From: Sesbania bispinosa
Lineage: Eukaryota > Streptophyta > Magnoliopsida > Fabales > Fabaceae
Direction: 5' to 3'
Assembly (NCBI GenBank): GCA_026901365.1
Contig: QLOH01000811.1
Span: 186,001-250,000, forward strand
Length of the DNA stretch: 64,000 nt
A program made the translations under genes and the position numbers. Numbering within the stretch: the stretch's first letter is position 1; every line of letters begins with the position of its first letter. Below, piece after piece: positions 1 to 12,800 of the stretch. The notes beneath the pieces were generated by a model that worked only from the letters and a program-made list of their open reading frames with translations, did not search any database and was not told the origin of the DNA.

Positions 1-256
1 ACATACTAGTCTTAATGCATCAAATTGTCCTAAGATGATGTTTGACTAGGAACTATTTTAAGAATAGTTCTTCATAAGATCTAACGATCAAGTCGTCTAC
101 TTGATGTCTTATGAAGTTTAGGCTTACTATTCTAAGGACATTTATTATACTCTATTGAAAGAAATAATAAAATTGAATTGTTGTTATGAGATAAATAGTA
201 TGATACAAATTATGAATGTTCAAAAAACATATGAGTCTCTAGTGCATACACTAACA
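1..256 (-). mobile_element. Partial LTR, 5' part only (same family as 20815-22073)
   Basis: Read on the minus strand, this begins TGTTAG at 256 and continues as a diverged copy of the start of the LTR at 20815-22073. Shared blocks include GCACTAGAGAC, TGTCCTTAGAATAGTAAGC and GATCTTATGAAGAACTATTC. The common TGTTAG start in both copies fixes the LTR edge. The rest lies beyond the left end of the window, so solo LTR and full element cannot be told apart. Confidence 0.65.
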
Positions 257-389
257 CTCAACAGCTTGTTGATGTGGTCATTACTATGTTAGCTGGCGTG
301 ACAATCTTCTTCTTTAGACTCATTTTCTTGACCTAAGACACACGGTCTACCATTTATTAGGTCCTTGTCTGTTGTTACACATCTGAGCC

Positions 390-1445
390 AGGTAGATCTC
401 ACTTCAATTAAAGATCGCACTTGCTATCAGAAAAGTGAATTCCTTTCACACTATTATCACAGTCAACACCCTCATCATCACCCTCCCTGACATCATTCTC
501 ATCCTCAACACCTAGGCTAATGTTACCCTCATTACAACCCAATCCTTATTGACTCATTCCACATCACCCATACCATCCTCCTCATCCTCTACATATACAA
601 TATCATACCCCTAATCACAGCAAATCTAGCACAGGTTGTTTTATGCACATCAGAAGTTAGTGGGATGAATTTACCCCAATTACCTTTCCACCAAACCTTA
701 ATGTTTCCTCTATGCTCTAATTCCTCTTTCAAAATCTCTATCACCTTAAAGTACGACCACTTATCTTGGTCCATATCCTCATACTCAACCACTTACCCTT
801 CTAAGTGCCTCCTCCTACCAACCTTAGTAAACTCCCCCTTGTGATGAAATACAACAGAAAAAAGACATCCTACACCAATCATAAGAACAAAAAATTCAAC
901 AGCCAATTCTTACCACACACAATTCAAAGACATCTTACACTAATCAATTTCAATCTGCATCATAATTCAAAATGCAATAACCTAAATCTCTCCACCAGCT
1001 CTCCTTCAAAACCACTGAAGCTCCTACCTGCGGCTTCACACCCACCGTAAGTGTCTCCCACACTTCGTCACAGCAAGCATAGTAAATTCGTAGATCAAGC
1101 ATAGATTTAGGACTCCAGAAATGATGGTTCCTAAGATATTGTAAACAATGTTAAGAGGGGGTTTATTCCAAAAAGTGTAATTTGCTTTTCATTTTTTTGG
1201 TTTGAAAAACTAATTTACATTTATTAAGTTATTTAATTTAATAGATTATTAAATTTGTTAATTGAAAAATCTGATGTCATATCAGCTTCTGTACTAATGG
1301 ACACATCAGCAAGACTAACAACAACTTTAACGGTGATATTTCGAAAAGGAATAACTTTATGAGGACAAAAAACTAAAAATATTTTTTAGGGGGACTAAAA
1401 TGAAAACTAATATATTTTAAAGGGATTAAAAATATATTTAAGTAT
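390..1445 (-). mobile_element. Truncated Mutator-like element: 5' end and N-terminal coding remnant
   Basis: Read on the minus strand, 1445-1300 is a TIR-like stretch with the phrases 'tttagtccc' and 'tttaatccc', a style shared with the complete MULE at 44193-50258. The N-terminal coding remnant of a MULE protein follows at 852-589, then an acidic stretch, and no transposase core follows before the LTR edge at 256. The order (TIR, several hundred bp, N-terminal exon) matches the complete MULE. I read this as one end of an old MULE cut off by the LTR element. The TIR edge near 1445 is approximate. Confidence 0.5.
589..852 (-). pseudogene. MULE protein N-terminal domain remnant
   Basis: The minus-strand translation starts VFHHKGEF, has a stop at 793-795, then continues in the same frame with YEDMDQDKWSYFKVIEILKE and IKVWWKGNWGKF. 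The D.WSYF...I..E and .WWKG..G.F.PL patterns are those of the N-terminal PB1-like/transposase-associated domain of plant MULE proteins. Downstream the frame runs into acidic residues (roughly 400-580), as in intact MULE proteins between this domain and the transposase. It is broken by at least one stop and lacks the catalytic core, so it is not functional. Assignment is by family pattern only. Confidence 0.55.
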
Positions 1446-1795
1446 ACAAAGATTTCTAATCACAAAATGAGAGTAACTATTTTTATAAACACTCTGAGCG
1501 CGCAATAGGAAAATGAATTAAAGCATAACTGATTGCTAAGAATATAATCTATAGGATATTACAAGTATCACTTTAATGCAAGTGGTTATAATTAAAACAA
1601 ATATATAACCATTAGAGTTTAATTAGTATATAATAGCATTGTAAAAGAGTTTTACATTGTCATCAAATTATGTGTTGTCATACAGGGCCGACCCAATATC
1701 GCTCAATATGTAGTGAGGCCTCAAACAAACTTTTATTTTGGGGCCTTTTTAAATACATGAAGTGAAAGAAAGAGACTTTAAAAGTTAACTGGTCC

Positions 1796-4700
1796 CAAAA
1801 CTATATCCACACTTCCATTTATAACAAGACAGATCAGGAACATTTTGAGTGCACTTTCATATATGGCCATCCTAGATTTCAACAGAGAAGGGGTTTATGG
1901 GACAGTTTAAGATCTTTGGGAATTAGACCATCCAGACCCTGGGTTTGTTTGGGAGATTTCAATGAAGTCCTCTGCCAATCAGAAAAGATAGGGCTCCATC
2001 CTCAGCCGAGCGTCAAAATCAATCTCTTCCGGGACTTTCTTAATGATACTGGCCTCATGGACCTTGACCTAAAGGGCTGCAAGTTCACATGGAGCAGCAA
2101 CCCGAGAGATGGTTTTGTAACTAGGGAAAGAATTGACAGAATTTTGGTCAATTGGGCGTGGAGGACTCATTATCAACATGCATCTTCCCTGGTCCTCCCT
2201 TCTGTCTCCTCTGACCATACTCCTATTATTTTTTGGCCTCACCCCCTGAGTGCAGTGGTAGGAGTTTTAAGTATGTATGGGAAGAACACCCGGATATTGA
2301 ATCTGCTATTAAAGAGGCCTGGGATCGTGAAGTTGATGGGGAGGATTGTTGGGATGTATTGAGAAAGAAAAACAGAATTTTCTCCTCAAACCTGCAGCGG
2401 TGGCATAGACGTACCTTTAAAAGAGCTGATGAACAAATCTTTACTCTCAAACAACAGTTACAACACCTTCAAAATGGTGCTCTTGGCCCTGGTGACTTGG
2501 AGAAAATTCAGTTCATTAGAAGTGAAATCAACGGGCTGGGGAAATAAGAGGAGGCCGATTGGGGACAACACTCAAGACTCAAATGGCTCCAATATGGGGA
2601 TAATAACACTCGGTTCTTTCATGCTACTACAGTCCAGAGGAGGGACAAAAATAGGATTGTCAGATTGAAAGATGATAATGGAACCTGGGTGGAAGGGCAT
2701 GAGGGTTTGGAGAGGGCCATCTTACAGTTCTTCCAAAAGGTTTATTCTACTGACCCTAGTATCAGTATGAGGGATGTAATTCAGCACATTCCCAGGTTAG
2801 TTACTCCTGATATGAATACTTCCTTGACCCAACCAGTTTCTACTATGGAAATTAAAAATGCAGTTTTTGACCTGGGGCCTCTCAAGGCTCTGGGTCCGGA
2901 TGGATTCAATGGACTATTTTATCAAAAGAATTGGGATACTGTCAACATGGAGGTGACAAAGGTGATCCAACACTTTTTCAATATTGGGCATATTAGTAGG
3001 AAGGTTAATGAGACCATTGTTGCTCTCATACCAAAAATCCCTAAACTAGAAAGTTTTAACCAATTACGCCCTATCAGCTGTTGTAATTTCCTCTATAAGG
3101 TGATTTCTAAAGTCCTTGTGAAGATACTTTAACCTCTTATGGGAGAGCTGGTTTCACAATAGCAGAGTGCATTCATTGGAGGAAGACAGATACAGGATAA
3201 CATTGTGATAGCCCAAGAGGCTTTCCACTGGATGAGACAGAACAAAAACAAACATAAACACTGGATGGCTATCAAGATAGATCTTTCTAAGGCATATGAC
3301 AGGCTGGAATGGAGCTTTTTATCCCAAATCCTTCTCAGTTATGGCTTTGTTGAATCATGGGTTTCTAAGGTGATGGAACTCGTTAAAAGAGTGACCTACA
3401 GATACAAGATTAATGGCTTTGAATCTAAACAGATTACCCCTGAGAGAGGCTTGAGGCAGGGGGACCCACTGTCCCCCTACCTCTTCATCCTAGCTATGGA
3501 CACCCTTTCTACCCTTATCTCAAAAGCCAAGGAGCTGCGGGATTTAAGGGGAATATCCTTAGCTCCCACAGCTCCTCCACTGACGCATTTATTTTTTGCA
3601 GATGATGCAGTTCTGTTTGGTGAAGCATCGATAGCTGAGGCTCTTCAATTCTCTAGAATTCTTAACAGATTTTCTTCTCCAAGGGTACTCCAGACAGGCT
3701 CCGAGACCAGATTACGAGAGCTCTCAATATCCCGGAATGGCCAAACCCAGGAAAATACCTGGGTTTTCCGAGTGATTGGAGCAGGTCCAAAACAAACAGC
3801 CTCAGTTGGATTCAAGACAGAATAGTTTCAAAAATGGAGGGGTGGAAAGAGAATCTTTTGAATCAGGCTGGAAAGGAAACTCTGATAAAATCTGTGCTGC
3901 AAGCTATGTCTGCTTATGCTATGGGAGTGTACAAGTTTCCTAAGAAAACATGTCAAAACATCTGCTCAAATATAGCTAGATTCTGGTGGAAACCCAGTGG
4001 TAAATCTAGTGGACTGCATTGGAAAAGCTGGACTTTTCTTACAAAAAACAAAAAGGAGGGAGGCATGGGTTTTAGAGATTTCTCTCTTATGAATGTGGCA
4101 ATGCTTTCTAAGCAGGCGTGGAGGCATGGGTTTTAGAGAATTCTCTCTTATGAATGTGGCAATGCTTTCTAAGCAGGCGTGGAGGGCTGTTCAAAATCCC
4201 AAGGCTTTTTGGGCTCGAATGCTTAGGGGAATTTATTTCCCTGAAGATGACATCCTTCATGCCAAGAAGAAAAGAAATGGTTCCTGGGTGTGGTCTAGCT
4301 TATTACAAGGGGTTCAGGCTCTTAAAAATTCAGGGAGATGGATCATTAACAGTGGACAAGGGGTTGATGTTTTTAAAGATAGTTGGTTATACTAAGGAGA
4401 GAAGGTCTATAGGCTTCCTAATCATCCGGATCTAAAGGTCAGTGATCTTTTGGATAGGACTAATGGGACTTGAAACCTAACTGCTATACACAATGTTATT
4501 GCTCATGTCCAAATTCAGAAGGTACTCCAGACCCCATTTGGTTGGATGGGAGATGTTGACAAGTTCATTTGGCCTTATACCTTCTCTGGAGCTTACTCGG
4601 TCAAGTCAGGCTACTACTGCCTTAAAAAGGCACATGATGATCTGCACCCCCCTCTACCTCGGATTTGAGCTCAAACCCTCTGTGGACCAAAATTTTGAAC

Positions 4701-5648
4701 CTCCCAGTGCCCCAAAAAATAAGGATTTTCCTTTGGAAGGCATGTCTAAACATTCTCCCAGTCTGAGGTAACCTCTGCTATAGACACCTTTTGACTGATG
4801 ATCTATGCCCTATCTGCAACAAATGTAAGGAGACTATAGAACATATACTCCTATTCTGTGAATGGACCTCCCCAGTTTGGTTTGGGACACCTATTGGTTC
4901 TCCTCCCAACCTTTCTCGGATTACTACCCTGGACAACTGGTGTCTTGAGAAATTCTCTGAATTTAAGCAATGGCCTGATAGGGGGGATTTTGCTGGGGCT
5001 CTTTTAGCTTGCACCCTGTGGACACTTTGGAAACATAGAAATGCCTTTGTTTTCTCTGGCACCCCACCTAATCCAGTTGCAACCATCTCTAAAGTCTTAG
5101 CACTAATGGGAGACTGTGCTAAGTTGTTTAACCAAGCTGACAGGGGTTCGGGAGGTACCCAAGTTCCCCGGGTAGGTCATATTTGGAAGGCCCCTCTATC
5201 TGGGTCTATCAAAATTAACACAGATGCATCATACAACAAATCAACGGGCAAAGGCTCCACTGCTTTTATAGCTAGAGACTATCAGGGTAATATTCAGTTT
5301 GGTAGTTCTCGAAATATTTTAGCCCAATCACCTCTAGTAGCTGAGGCCACTGCTATCTGGGATAGAATCATTGCAGCTTCAAACTTTGAGATCCAGAGCG
5401 TGGTTATAGAAAGCGATTCTTTGAACCTGATTCAAGCATGTAGAAAGGAGATTGCTATCGGTGAGATTTCGAATATTCTACAAGACATTTGGAGAATTCA
5501 AAGTAGCTTTCATCATCGTGGCTTTACCTGGGTGAACCAGAGAGCTAATCAAGTGGCCCATCATATTGCGGCTTTAGCATCATCATCTTCTCTTCCACGA
5601 AACTGGACCTGCAACGTCCCTACGGAGATCCTTCGTTTGCTGAACTGA
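1796..5648 (+). pseudogene. LINE ORF2 (endonuclease-RT-RNase H), broken
   Basis: Domains in order: distal endonuclease/exonuclease/phosphatase domain with WVCLGDFNEV and the TWSSN, IDRILVN and SSDH motifs (1796-2260); linker; reverse transcriptase with LGPDGFNGLF and LRPISCCNFLYKVISK (2665-3132), then IDLSKAYDRLEW, GLRQGDPLSPYLF and the catalytic box FADD (3205-3650); zf-RVT with CPIC..C....H.L..C (4800-4870); RNase H with INTDAS and IESDS (5215-5648). The stop after VKIL at 3130 and several frame changes interrupt it. A 61-bp tandem duplication at 4060-4181 alone shifts the frame. The protein cannot be made intact. Confidence 0.88.
4060..4181 (+). repeat. 61-bp tandem duplication inside the LINE ORF2
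   Basis: Two adjacent copies (4060-4120 and 4121-4181) start GAGGCATGGG and end AGGCGTG. They differ at about one position (gagatttc against gagaattc). 61 is not a multiple of three, so the duplication breaks the reading frame. Confidence 0.9.
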
Positions 5649-5945
5649 GACCGAGAGTTAATTTCATCTCCGATTTTGTTAGATCCAGGTTGACGTGCTG
5701 GCTTCTCCTACCTGGACTTGGTCCCATGTTTGATTGTGTTTGTTCCCGTGTTTTTAGGGTTTCTCCTTTACTTAGATTGCTTTTGTTGAGGGCGAATCTA
5801 TGTACTAGATTGTGTTTTATCTTTTAGATTCTGCAATTCTCAGAGCTTGGGCCGCAAAGCCTTTGGTTTGTTTTTTGCCCGTTCTTAGGCCTTTCTTCTT
5901 TGAAGCTGTTTACTTCCGACAAAAAAAAAAGTTAAAATTCATTTA

Positions 5946-6008
5946 GCAAGGATTGAACCATCAACCATTAAGGAGGAAAATCAATTTATAAACCAATGAA
6001 CTAGGCCT
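5946..6008 (-). other. tRNA-like Pol III box pair inside the hAT element
   Basis: On the minus strand, a box-A-like stretch (TAGTTCATTGG) is followed about 30 nt later by a box-B-like stretch (GGTTCAATCC), the spacing of a tRNA gene. No cloverleaf can be completed with confidence, so this is at most a degenerate tRNA- or SINE-derived module. Confidence 0.3.
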
Positions 6009-6176
6009 AATTATAATAATATTTTTTATTTTTTGTATAAAGGATATTACTAACAATTGGGGGCCTAAAGCAAGGGCTTGAGCAGTCTTACTCTTGGGCC
6101 AGCCCTGTTGTCATATTAAGTATTTTATGAGTATGACACCCCATGTGATATTAAACTCATCAAATGATGTGGTAAC

Positions 6177-6708
6177 TAAGGGTGGAAACAGGCCAGGCCA
6201 GGCCAGGCTTTGGCAGGCCTGAGCCTGGCCTGACTCATAATTCTTAAGTCTGAGCCTGGCCTGTTACCTGTTACAGGCCTTTTTGTAAGGCCTGGCCTGG
6301 CCTGCGAAAAAGCCTGGCCTGACCTGTAAGCCTGTTTAGAAGCCTGTTTTATAACAAGGCCTACCAACAGGCCAATAGGCCTATAAGCCTATGCAGGCCA
6401 GCAGGCCTTTTAAGTAGGCTTTTTTATATAATTAATTTAATATATTCTAATTTTTACTATATTATAATTTTTTAATTATATTTATAGTTATTTATATAAT
6501 TAATTTAATATATTATATATTATTATATTAAACAGGCCGACCTGTTAAGCCTAATAGGCTTTTTCATAGGCCTGAAGCCTGGCCTATTTAACTAAACAGG
6601 CATTTTAAGAAGCCTTAGTCTGACCTTTTTAATAAACGAGCCAGGCCAGGCCATAAACAGGTCAGGCCGCAGGCCCCTGACAGGCCGGCTGGCCTATTCC
6701 CACCCCTA
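6177..6708. mobile_element. hAT MITE rich in 'ggcctggcc' repeats
   Basis: Left end TAAGGGTGGAAACAGGCC and right end ending CCCACCCCTA form TIRs. A perfect 8-bp duplication GTGGTAAC lies at 6169-6176 and 6709-6716. The arms are degenerate CAGGCC/GGCCTG repeats around an AT-rich core (6415-6530). No coding capacity. Confidence 0.85.
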
Positions 6709-6716
6709 GTGGTAAC

Positions 6717-8055
6717 ACATCATTGGATAACAATATCAAACTTTTTTACATTGTCGATTTATATACATTAAATCCTAATTAACAATTATTGATCGTCAAA
6801 TATAATGCCAAAAAACTATAACTTAAACACAATATTGTTAGATTCGTAATTATCATTTTAATGTAATTTATGATAACCAAATAAATGATAGATTCAATTA
6901 TTTTTTTTAGGAGTATTTATTTTCAGAAAACATTTTTTATTTCTATTTTTTAGTTTTAATTATAAATAATGTCTGCATTTTTTTCATTTTATTTCATGTT
7001 TAATAGTTTTGTACAGAAAATAGATAAATCAATTAAAAGTTTCATTGTTATTTTATACAAAACTTTGAAAATAAGAAACAAAATATAAACTGTGTCATAT
7101 TTTTATAACTAATTAAAACTTAGAGTAATTTTACAATTAAAACTAAAAATTACAAAAAGTAAAAACATAAATTATTTCTAACGCCAAATGGACCTTTAAT
7201 TTATTAGAGTATCTTTTTACATAATCAGCAAATGGTCAAGCGTGGTGAAGCCCCTCCAAACCCTTTTTTTATCGTAATAGAGTGTGTTTAATAAGATCTT
7301 TCGGTCAGTTGAGATCATTTCACCCATTTTTAAAAATATAACTTTTTTACGTGGTTACTAAGTAACTTTTTAAAATAACTTCTTTTATCATCTACTAGCT
7401 AAGAGATTTTTATAATTTTATCCGTCAATAACCTCAATTCACTATTATCTATCATTTTAATGATATACTTATTTATCATTTTATAACTTTCAATTAATTT
7501 TATCAAACACTTTTAATAAAATTAGTTAATTTAATTATATATTTTCATCTAACTTTTTTCAATTTTCAGTTAATTTTTTAATTTTTAACAAACTTTTCAG
7601 CTAATTTGTCAAACACGCCAATAAACATTAATCAATTGTAAAGATCTAATCATATATTTTAGGTTAAGAGACCCAAATCCCATCTTTTCAGGTGAACACA
7701 TATTTATAATGATGATTCGATTATTTGTCAATAAAATATGATATTGGAAATCGATTAATCAACAACCAACCCTCGTTGAACGAAAACGAAAGCAGAATAT
7801 AATGAATTTTTAAACAACAAAATTTATATCTATACTATATCTATAGAGAGTAGGGGTTTTAGTTTCCACATTTTCATTCTCATTATACCCCTATTTTATA
7901 TCTTGATTTACTGATTTACGATTCCCACTAACCAATAACCACCTAATAAAAATAATAACTGCCTAAAAAATATAGAAAGATAAAGAAGCGTTCATAATAG
8001 AAAGATGGAAAAAGAGAAAGAGGGATCATAAAAATAAGAAATACGGAAATACAGG
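6717..8055. other. AT-rich intergenic stretch with one foldback MITE
   Basis: No gene is supported. The part at about 6905-7195 resembles the MITE copies at 58918-59485; the remainder is AT-rich without recognisable structure. Confidence 0.5.
6905..7195. mobile_element. Foldback MITE, family member 1
   Basis: The arms contain 'agaaaacattttttattt...tagttttaatta' and its approximate inverse '...aattaaaactaaaaa'. The core contains 'tttcattttatttcatgtttaatagttttgtac' type sequence, cited here only in pieces (TTTCATTTTATTTCA, AGTTTTGTACA). The same order occurs at 58918-59200 and 59210-59485. Edges are approximate. Confidence 0.55.
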
Positions 8056-8392
8056 TAGAGCCGGCAAAATGGGCTGGCCCGACCGGGCCGGCCCGCAAAA
8101 GCCCACAAAAATGTAGGGCTCGGGCACCTATTTTAGAAGCCCGAATAACTCCCGAGTTTTTTAGCCCAGCCCTATAAAATCCGCTACCCGCAAAAAGGAC
8201 GGATAGCCTGCAAAAACCCGCCAAAAAACCAGACTACCCGCAAAAAGACCCGCAAAATGGTAGGGCTCGAGCACTTATTTTAGAAGCCTGAATAACTTCC
8301 GGGCTTTTTAGCCCAGCCCGATAAAGCCCGCTACCCGCTACCCGCATCAAAGCGGCCCGGACCGGGTCCGGTAGCCCGAATTGACAGCTCTA
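8056..8392. mobile_element. hAT MITE rich in 'cccg/gggc'
   Basis: Ends TAGAGCCGGCAAAATGGGC and GAATTGACAGCTCTA are imperfect TIRs. Flanking octamers AATACAGG (8048-8055) and AAAATAGG (8393-8400) match 6/8, fitting an old hAT duplication. The interior repeats phrases such as AGGGCTCG and AGCCCG. ORFs here are products of the composition. Confidence 0.7.
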
Positions 8393-8400
8393 AAAATAGG

Positions 8401-9103
8401 CACGACCGTGTCTGTCTTTCCGCTAGTATATGTGTGTGTGTCTAAACAAATCATAATTAGAATTTATTAATAAAAAAATTATATTTCTTAATATATTTTT
8501 TTCAAAAAAATGAGCAAGAATTTGTTGTCGGGCTTTTTCATGTTTAAAGTTGGAATTCATTTTTTAGAAATTCTATTGTACACTCCCGCTATATACAGAA
8601 GGTTTTAGTATCTTCTTTGACCAACCAATAAACACATTTCTTTTTTTTTTATTTAGATGGTTCTAATATTTTAACAGTTGCGGGACAATTTTTTAACAAT
8701 TAGAATTTGTATTTTTAATTTTTGTAAAATCTTTCTGTCCCATATAACCATTCTTCTTTGTTTTTAATTGTATTCCCTCATTTTTCACATTTTTATTTAC
8801 AATACACATGTGTCTCATTCAAAATTCACAATCATCAAAATGATTTAGCATGAGTACATGACTTATTCTTATGAAGCTTTGGCGAGAGAGAAGGTACCAT
8901 TACCAAAGCCCTCCATGATCAGCTGAGTGTGACCCTTCATTTTTTACTATCTACTTTCTCAATCATCTACCTAAATTTCATTGAAAGTCTCTTTCTTTTT
9001 AAAATAAAATAAAATATAATCCACAACGTGAAGCAAACAAAAAACGATTAAAGGATGACTGGTGGGCGTTATTTTTTTTTTTTTACATTTTTTAAATTAT
9101 ACA
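8401..9103. other. Intergenic, no feature seen
   Basis: AT-rich, with a short TG run at 8430-8442 and homopolymer T tracts near 8641 and 9070. I see no coding or TE signature. Confidence 0.5.
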
Positions 9104-9108
9104 ATAAG

Positions 9109-9798
9109 TGATGGGGAAACAACAATAATAACAATACAGAGCACACTCAAACAGTTATGCAGCGGAAATAAATCCCCCTAACTTGCAAGAATCTATGAGG
9201 AGCAACAACCAATGAACAACAAAAATAAATCACCAAAATCACAATCAAAGACACCAAGATTTTAACGTGGAAAACCCCTCAAAGCAAGGGTAAAAACCAC
9301 GGGTCGTCCAGACCAAAGAAATAGCTCCACTATGATCAACAAAGGGTACAAAAGAGTCTCAACCAAGCACACAAAACAGTGCTAACACCCAGCCAAACAA
9401 CAAAGCAATAAAGCTTACAAATAGAGAACAATGAAGATGAAAAGCCCCAAATACACAGCTGTAGTGCGAACTGAATATCTCCCAACCCAGACTTCGTATC
9501 AACGATCCAACCATTAGAATGAAGAACCGGATGTTCCGAACCTGCTGTCAAATTTTCAGCCTGATCCAACGGTGAACAAATCTGCAGTAGCTGTTTTACA
9601 GTCGCAGCTCTGTGTGAAAACGGGAATGACTTTCTCTCTTCTTCTCTCTCAAAGTGCCTGGTGTTCTATCTGACTTAAGATCTTCACACTTTCCACTTGC
9701 TGACTTCAAGCCCCTCTCAACTTACTTAAGTGAGACATCAAGTGGGCTTCTCAATTTGGGCCTTTTCTCCACATAGGAAGGGAGCTCAATACCCAACA
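9109..9798 (-). repeat. 3' LTR of copia element 1
   Basis: 690 bp. Minus-strand start TGTTGGGTATTGAG, end GTTTCCCCATCA. Nearly identical to the copy at 13891-14578, with scattered substitutions and small indels. Confidence 0.92.
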
Positions 9799-9814
9799 AA
9801 TCTCCCCCTCACAA

Positions 9815-12800
9815 CTATGTGGAGATAACCGCCAAACCGGCGTTCTCACAACAAACTTCAAACTTTCCTCTTGGCAGTGCTTTAGTCATCATATCAGCAC
9901 CATTATCATCAGTATGAATTTTAAACAACTCCAACAGCTTAGCATCCAAAGCATTACGTATCCAATGATACCTAACATCAATATGTTTGGACCTAGAATG
10001 GAAAGTTGGATTCTTACCAAGATGGATAGCACTTTGACTGTCAACAAATAAGGGGTATATGTCCTACACAAAACCAAGCTCCTGCAAGAATTTCTTCAAC
10101 CATAGCAACCCCTTGCATTCTTCAGTAATGGCAATGAACTCTGCCTCTGTAGTAGACAAAGCTACACACCTCTGCAGCTTTGATTGCCAAGCCACAGCTC
10201 CCCCTGCAAACTTAATCAAATATCCCGAAGTGGACTTTCTGGAATCAATGTCTCCAGCCATATCTGAATCTGAGTACCCAACCAAGGTAGGCTTATCACC
10301 TCCAAAACAAAGCTTCATATCAACAGTACCATGAAGATACCTCAGAATCCATTTCACAGCATTCCAATGCTCTCTACCTGGGTTTGACAAAAATCTACTG
10401 ACTGTACCAACAACATGTGCAATATCTGGTCTAGTACACACCATTGGATACATCAAACTACCCACCGCAGATGCATAAGGAACTCTCTCCATGTCGGATT
10501 TCTCAGCTTCATTTGAAGGACTCTGTTTAGCACCCAGTTTAAAATGAGTTGCAAGAGGAGTGCTCACAGCCTTAGCATTTTCCATCTGGAATCTCTGCAA
10601 CACTCTTTTTATGTGTTGTTCATGTGATAGCCAAAGCTTCTTCTCCTCTCTTTCACGAATGATTCTTATACCAAGAATCTGTTTAGCAGCTCCCATGTCT
10701 TTCATGGCAAATGACTCGCCCAATTGCTTCTTCAACCTGTTAATCCTAGAAACATCTTTCCCAACAATAAGCACGTTATCAACATACAATAACAGGATAA
10801 TAAAGTCATCATCAGAAAACTTTTTAACAAAGACACAATGATCAGAAGTAGTCTTCTTGTAGCCTTGCTCGCACATAAAAGACTCAAACTTCTTATACCA
10901 CTGCCTCGGAGCTTGCTTCAAACCATATAGGCTCTTTCTCAGCCTACAAACATAGTCTTCCTTGCCTTTAACCTGAAAGCCATCAGGTTGCTTCATATAA
11001 ATCTCTTCCTCCAAATCACCATGAAGGAAAGCGGTTTTCACATCCATTTGCTCTACCTCCAAATCAAGAAAAATAGCCAAACTCAAAACTGCTCTAATGG
11101 ATGACATCTTCACCACAGGTGAGAAAATCTCATTGAAATCAACACCCTTTCTCTGTCTGAAGCCTTTCACCGCTAATCTGGCTTTGTATCTTGGAGACAC
11201 AGAATTACTCTCATGCTTCACCCTGAATATCCACCTGTTTTCTAAGGCCCTCTTGCCCTTAGGCAATTTCACCAAGTCATAAGTGTGATTATCATGCAAG
11301 GATTTCATCTTATCTTGCATTGCATCCAGCCACTGTTGCTTTTCTTCACTTTCCAAAGCCTCTTCAAAACACTCAGGTTCTCCACTATCAGTCAAGGTCA
11401 CATACTCATCAGAAGAATACCTGGTAGAAGGTAGTCTCTGTCTGTTAGACCTCCTGAGTTGGACTTGAGGTGGTTCAGGTGCATCATCAACATTCTCATC
11501 ATGTGACATATCATGCTCCTCTTGGTCATCATCAATAGAAACATCAAATCCACCTCCAAGTTGTTGATCATCAACATCATCATGTTGTTCACCATGTTGA
11601 ACACTACTCTCAGCATTATCCAGATTGTGAATAGGCAATCGCATAGGATCAACATCAGTCAGATTTTTATCTTTCTCGGGTGTAGTCTTCTCCACCTTAT
11701 CAATGTCATCAATGGTTTGGTCTTCCATAAACTGCACATCACGGCTTCTTACAAGCTTCTTCTTAACAGGATCATAAAACCTGTAGCCAAATTCATCTTC
11801 ACCATAACCAATAAAGATGCACTGCCTTGTCTTCGCATCCAACTTGGATCTTTCATCCCTTGGAATATGAACAAACGCCTTGCAACCGAAGACACGCAAA
11901 TGGTCATAGCTCACATTCTTTCCAAACCAAATTTTGTCTGGAACTTCACTGTCAAGAATAACAGTACGAGTGAGATTAATAACATGCACCGCTGCGTATA
12001 GTGCCTCTCCCCAGAAATGCTTGGGCAATTTAGCATCTGAGAGCATACATCTCACCCTCTCAAGTAATGTCCTGTTCATCCTCTCCACTAAACCATTCAG
12101 CTGAGGAGTTTTAGGAGGAGTTTTCTCATGTGCAATACCATGCTGCTTGCAATAAACATCAAAGGGTCCACAATACTCACCACCATTGTCAGTACGAATG
12201 CGTTTCAGCTTCTTGCCTGACTGTCTTTCAACCAAGGCATGGAATTGTTTGAACTTATCCAACACCTGGTCTTTTCTCTGCAAAACATAGACCCATAGTT
12301 TCCTGGAACAATCATCAATAAAGGTAACAAAGTAAAGTGCACCACTAAAGGATTTTACCTTCAATGGACCACAAACATTAGAATGTACCAATTACAACAA
12401 CTCTGACTTCCTTGAGGGAGGATGCTTCTTGAAGGATACTCTGGTTTGCTTGCCAGCCATGCAATGAGAACATTTCTCCAATTCTGCACTCTTTAAACCT
12501 TGAAGAACATCCTTTTTAGCTAAGCAATTCAGCCCCTTTTCACTGATATGACTAAGCCTTCGGTGCCATAAAGATGCCTCCATATCCACGACATTCACAC
12601 TGTCTTTAGCAACCAAAGATTTTGTCCAATACAGTTTAGATGATTTCTCCCCTCTAGCCACAACCAAGTTACCTTTGGTGAGTTTCCACTTTCCAGAACC
12701 AAAGTGGTTATCATAACCACCATCATCAAGCATCTGCGCAGAGATCAAATTAAAACGGACATCAAGAGCATGTTTAACTCCTCTAAGGAACAACTGCATT

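Larger units (their letters stand above)
1789..5930 (+). mobile_element. 5'-truncated LINE (L1-type non-LTR retrotransposon)
   Basis: ORF2 is present from the distal part of the endonuclease through reverse transcriptase, zf-RVT and RNase H, followed by a 3'UTR and an A10 tail at 5921-5930. Flanking AAAAGTTAA (1780-1788 and 5927-5935, overlapping the tail) is a plausible short target-site duplication. The 5' end stops inside the endonuclease, the usual result of incomplete reverse transcription. It lies inside the hAT at 1683-6107 and is therefore younger than it. Confidence 0.85.
1683..6107. mobile_element. Non-autonomous hAT-type transposon, split by a LINE
   Basis: The left end CAGGGCCGACCCAA (1683) and the reverse complement of the right end, CAGGGCTGGCCCAA (ending 6107), match at all but two bases. 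The element is flanked by a perfect 8-bp duplication TTGTCATA (1675-1682 and 6108-6115), diagnostic of hAT transposition. Without the inserted LINE only about 280 bp of hAT sequence remain, and no transposase is seen. A minus-strand tRNA-like stretch lies at 5946-6008. Confidence 0.85.

Noticed and set aside
805..1050. 81-codon + strand ORF
   Set aside because: Antisense to the MULE remnant; composition (Asn, Thr, His, Leu) fits chance reading of AT-rich sequence.
7943..8224. 93-codon minus-strand ORF
   Set aside because: It lies mostly in a GC-rich hAT MITE and has no protein-like features.
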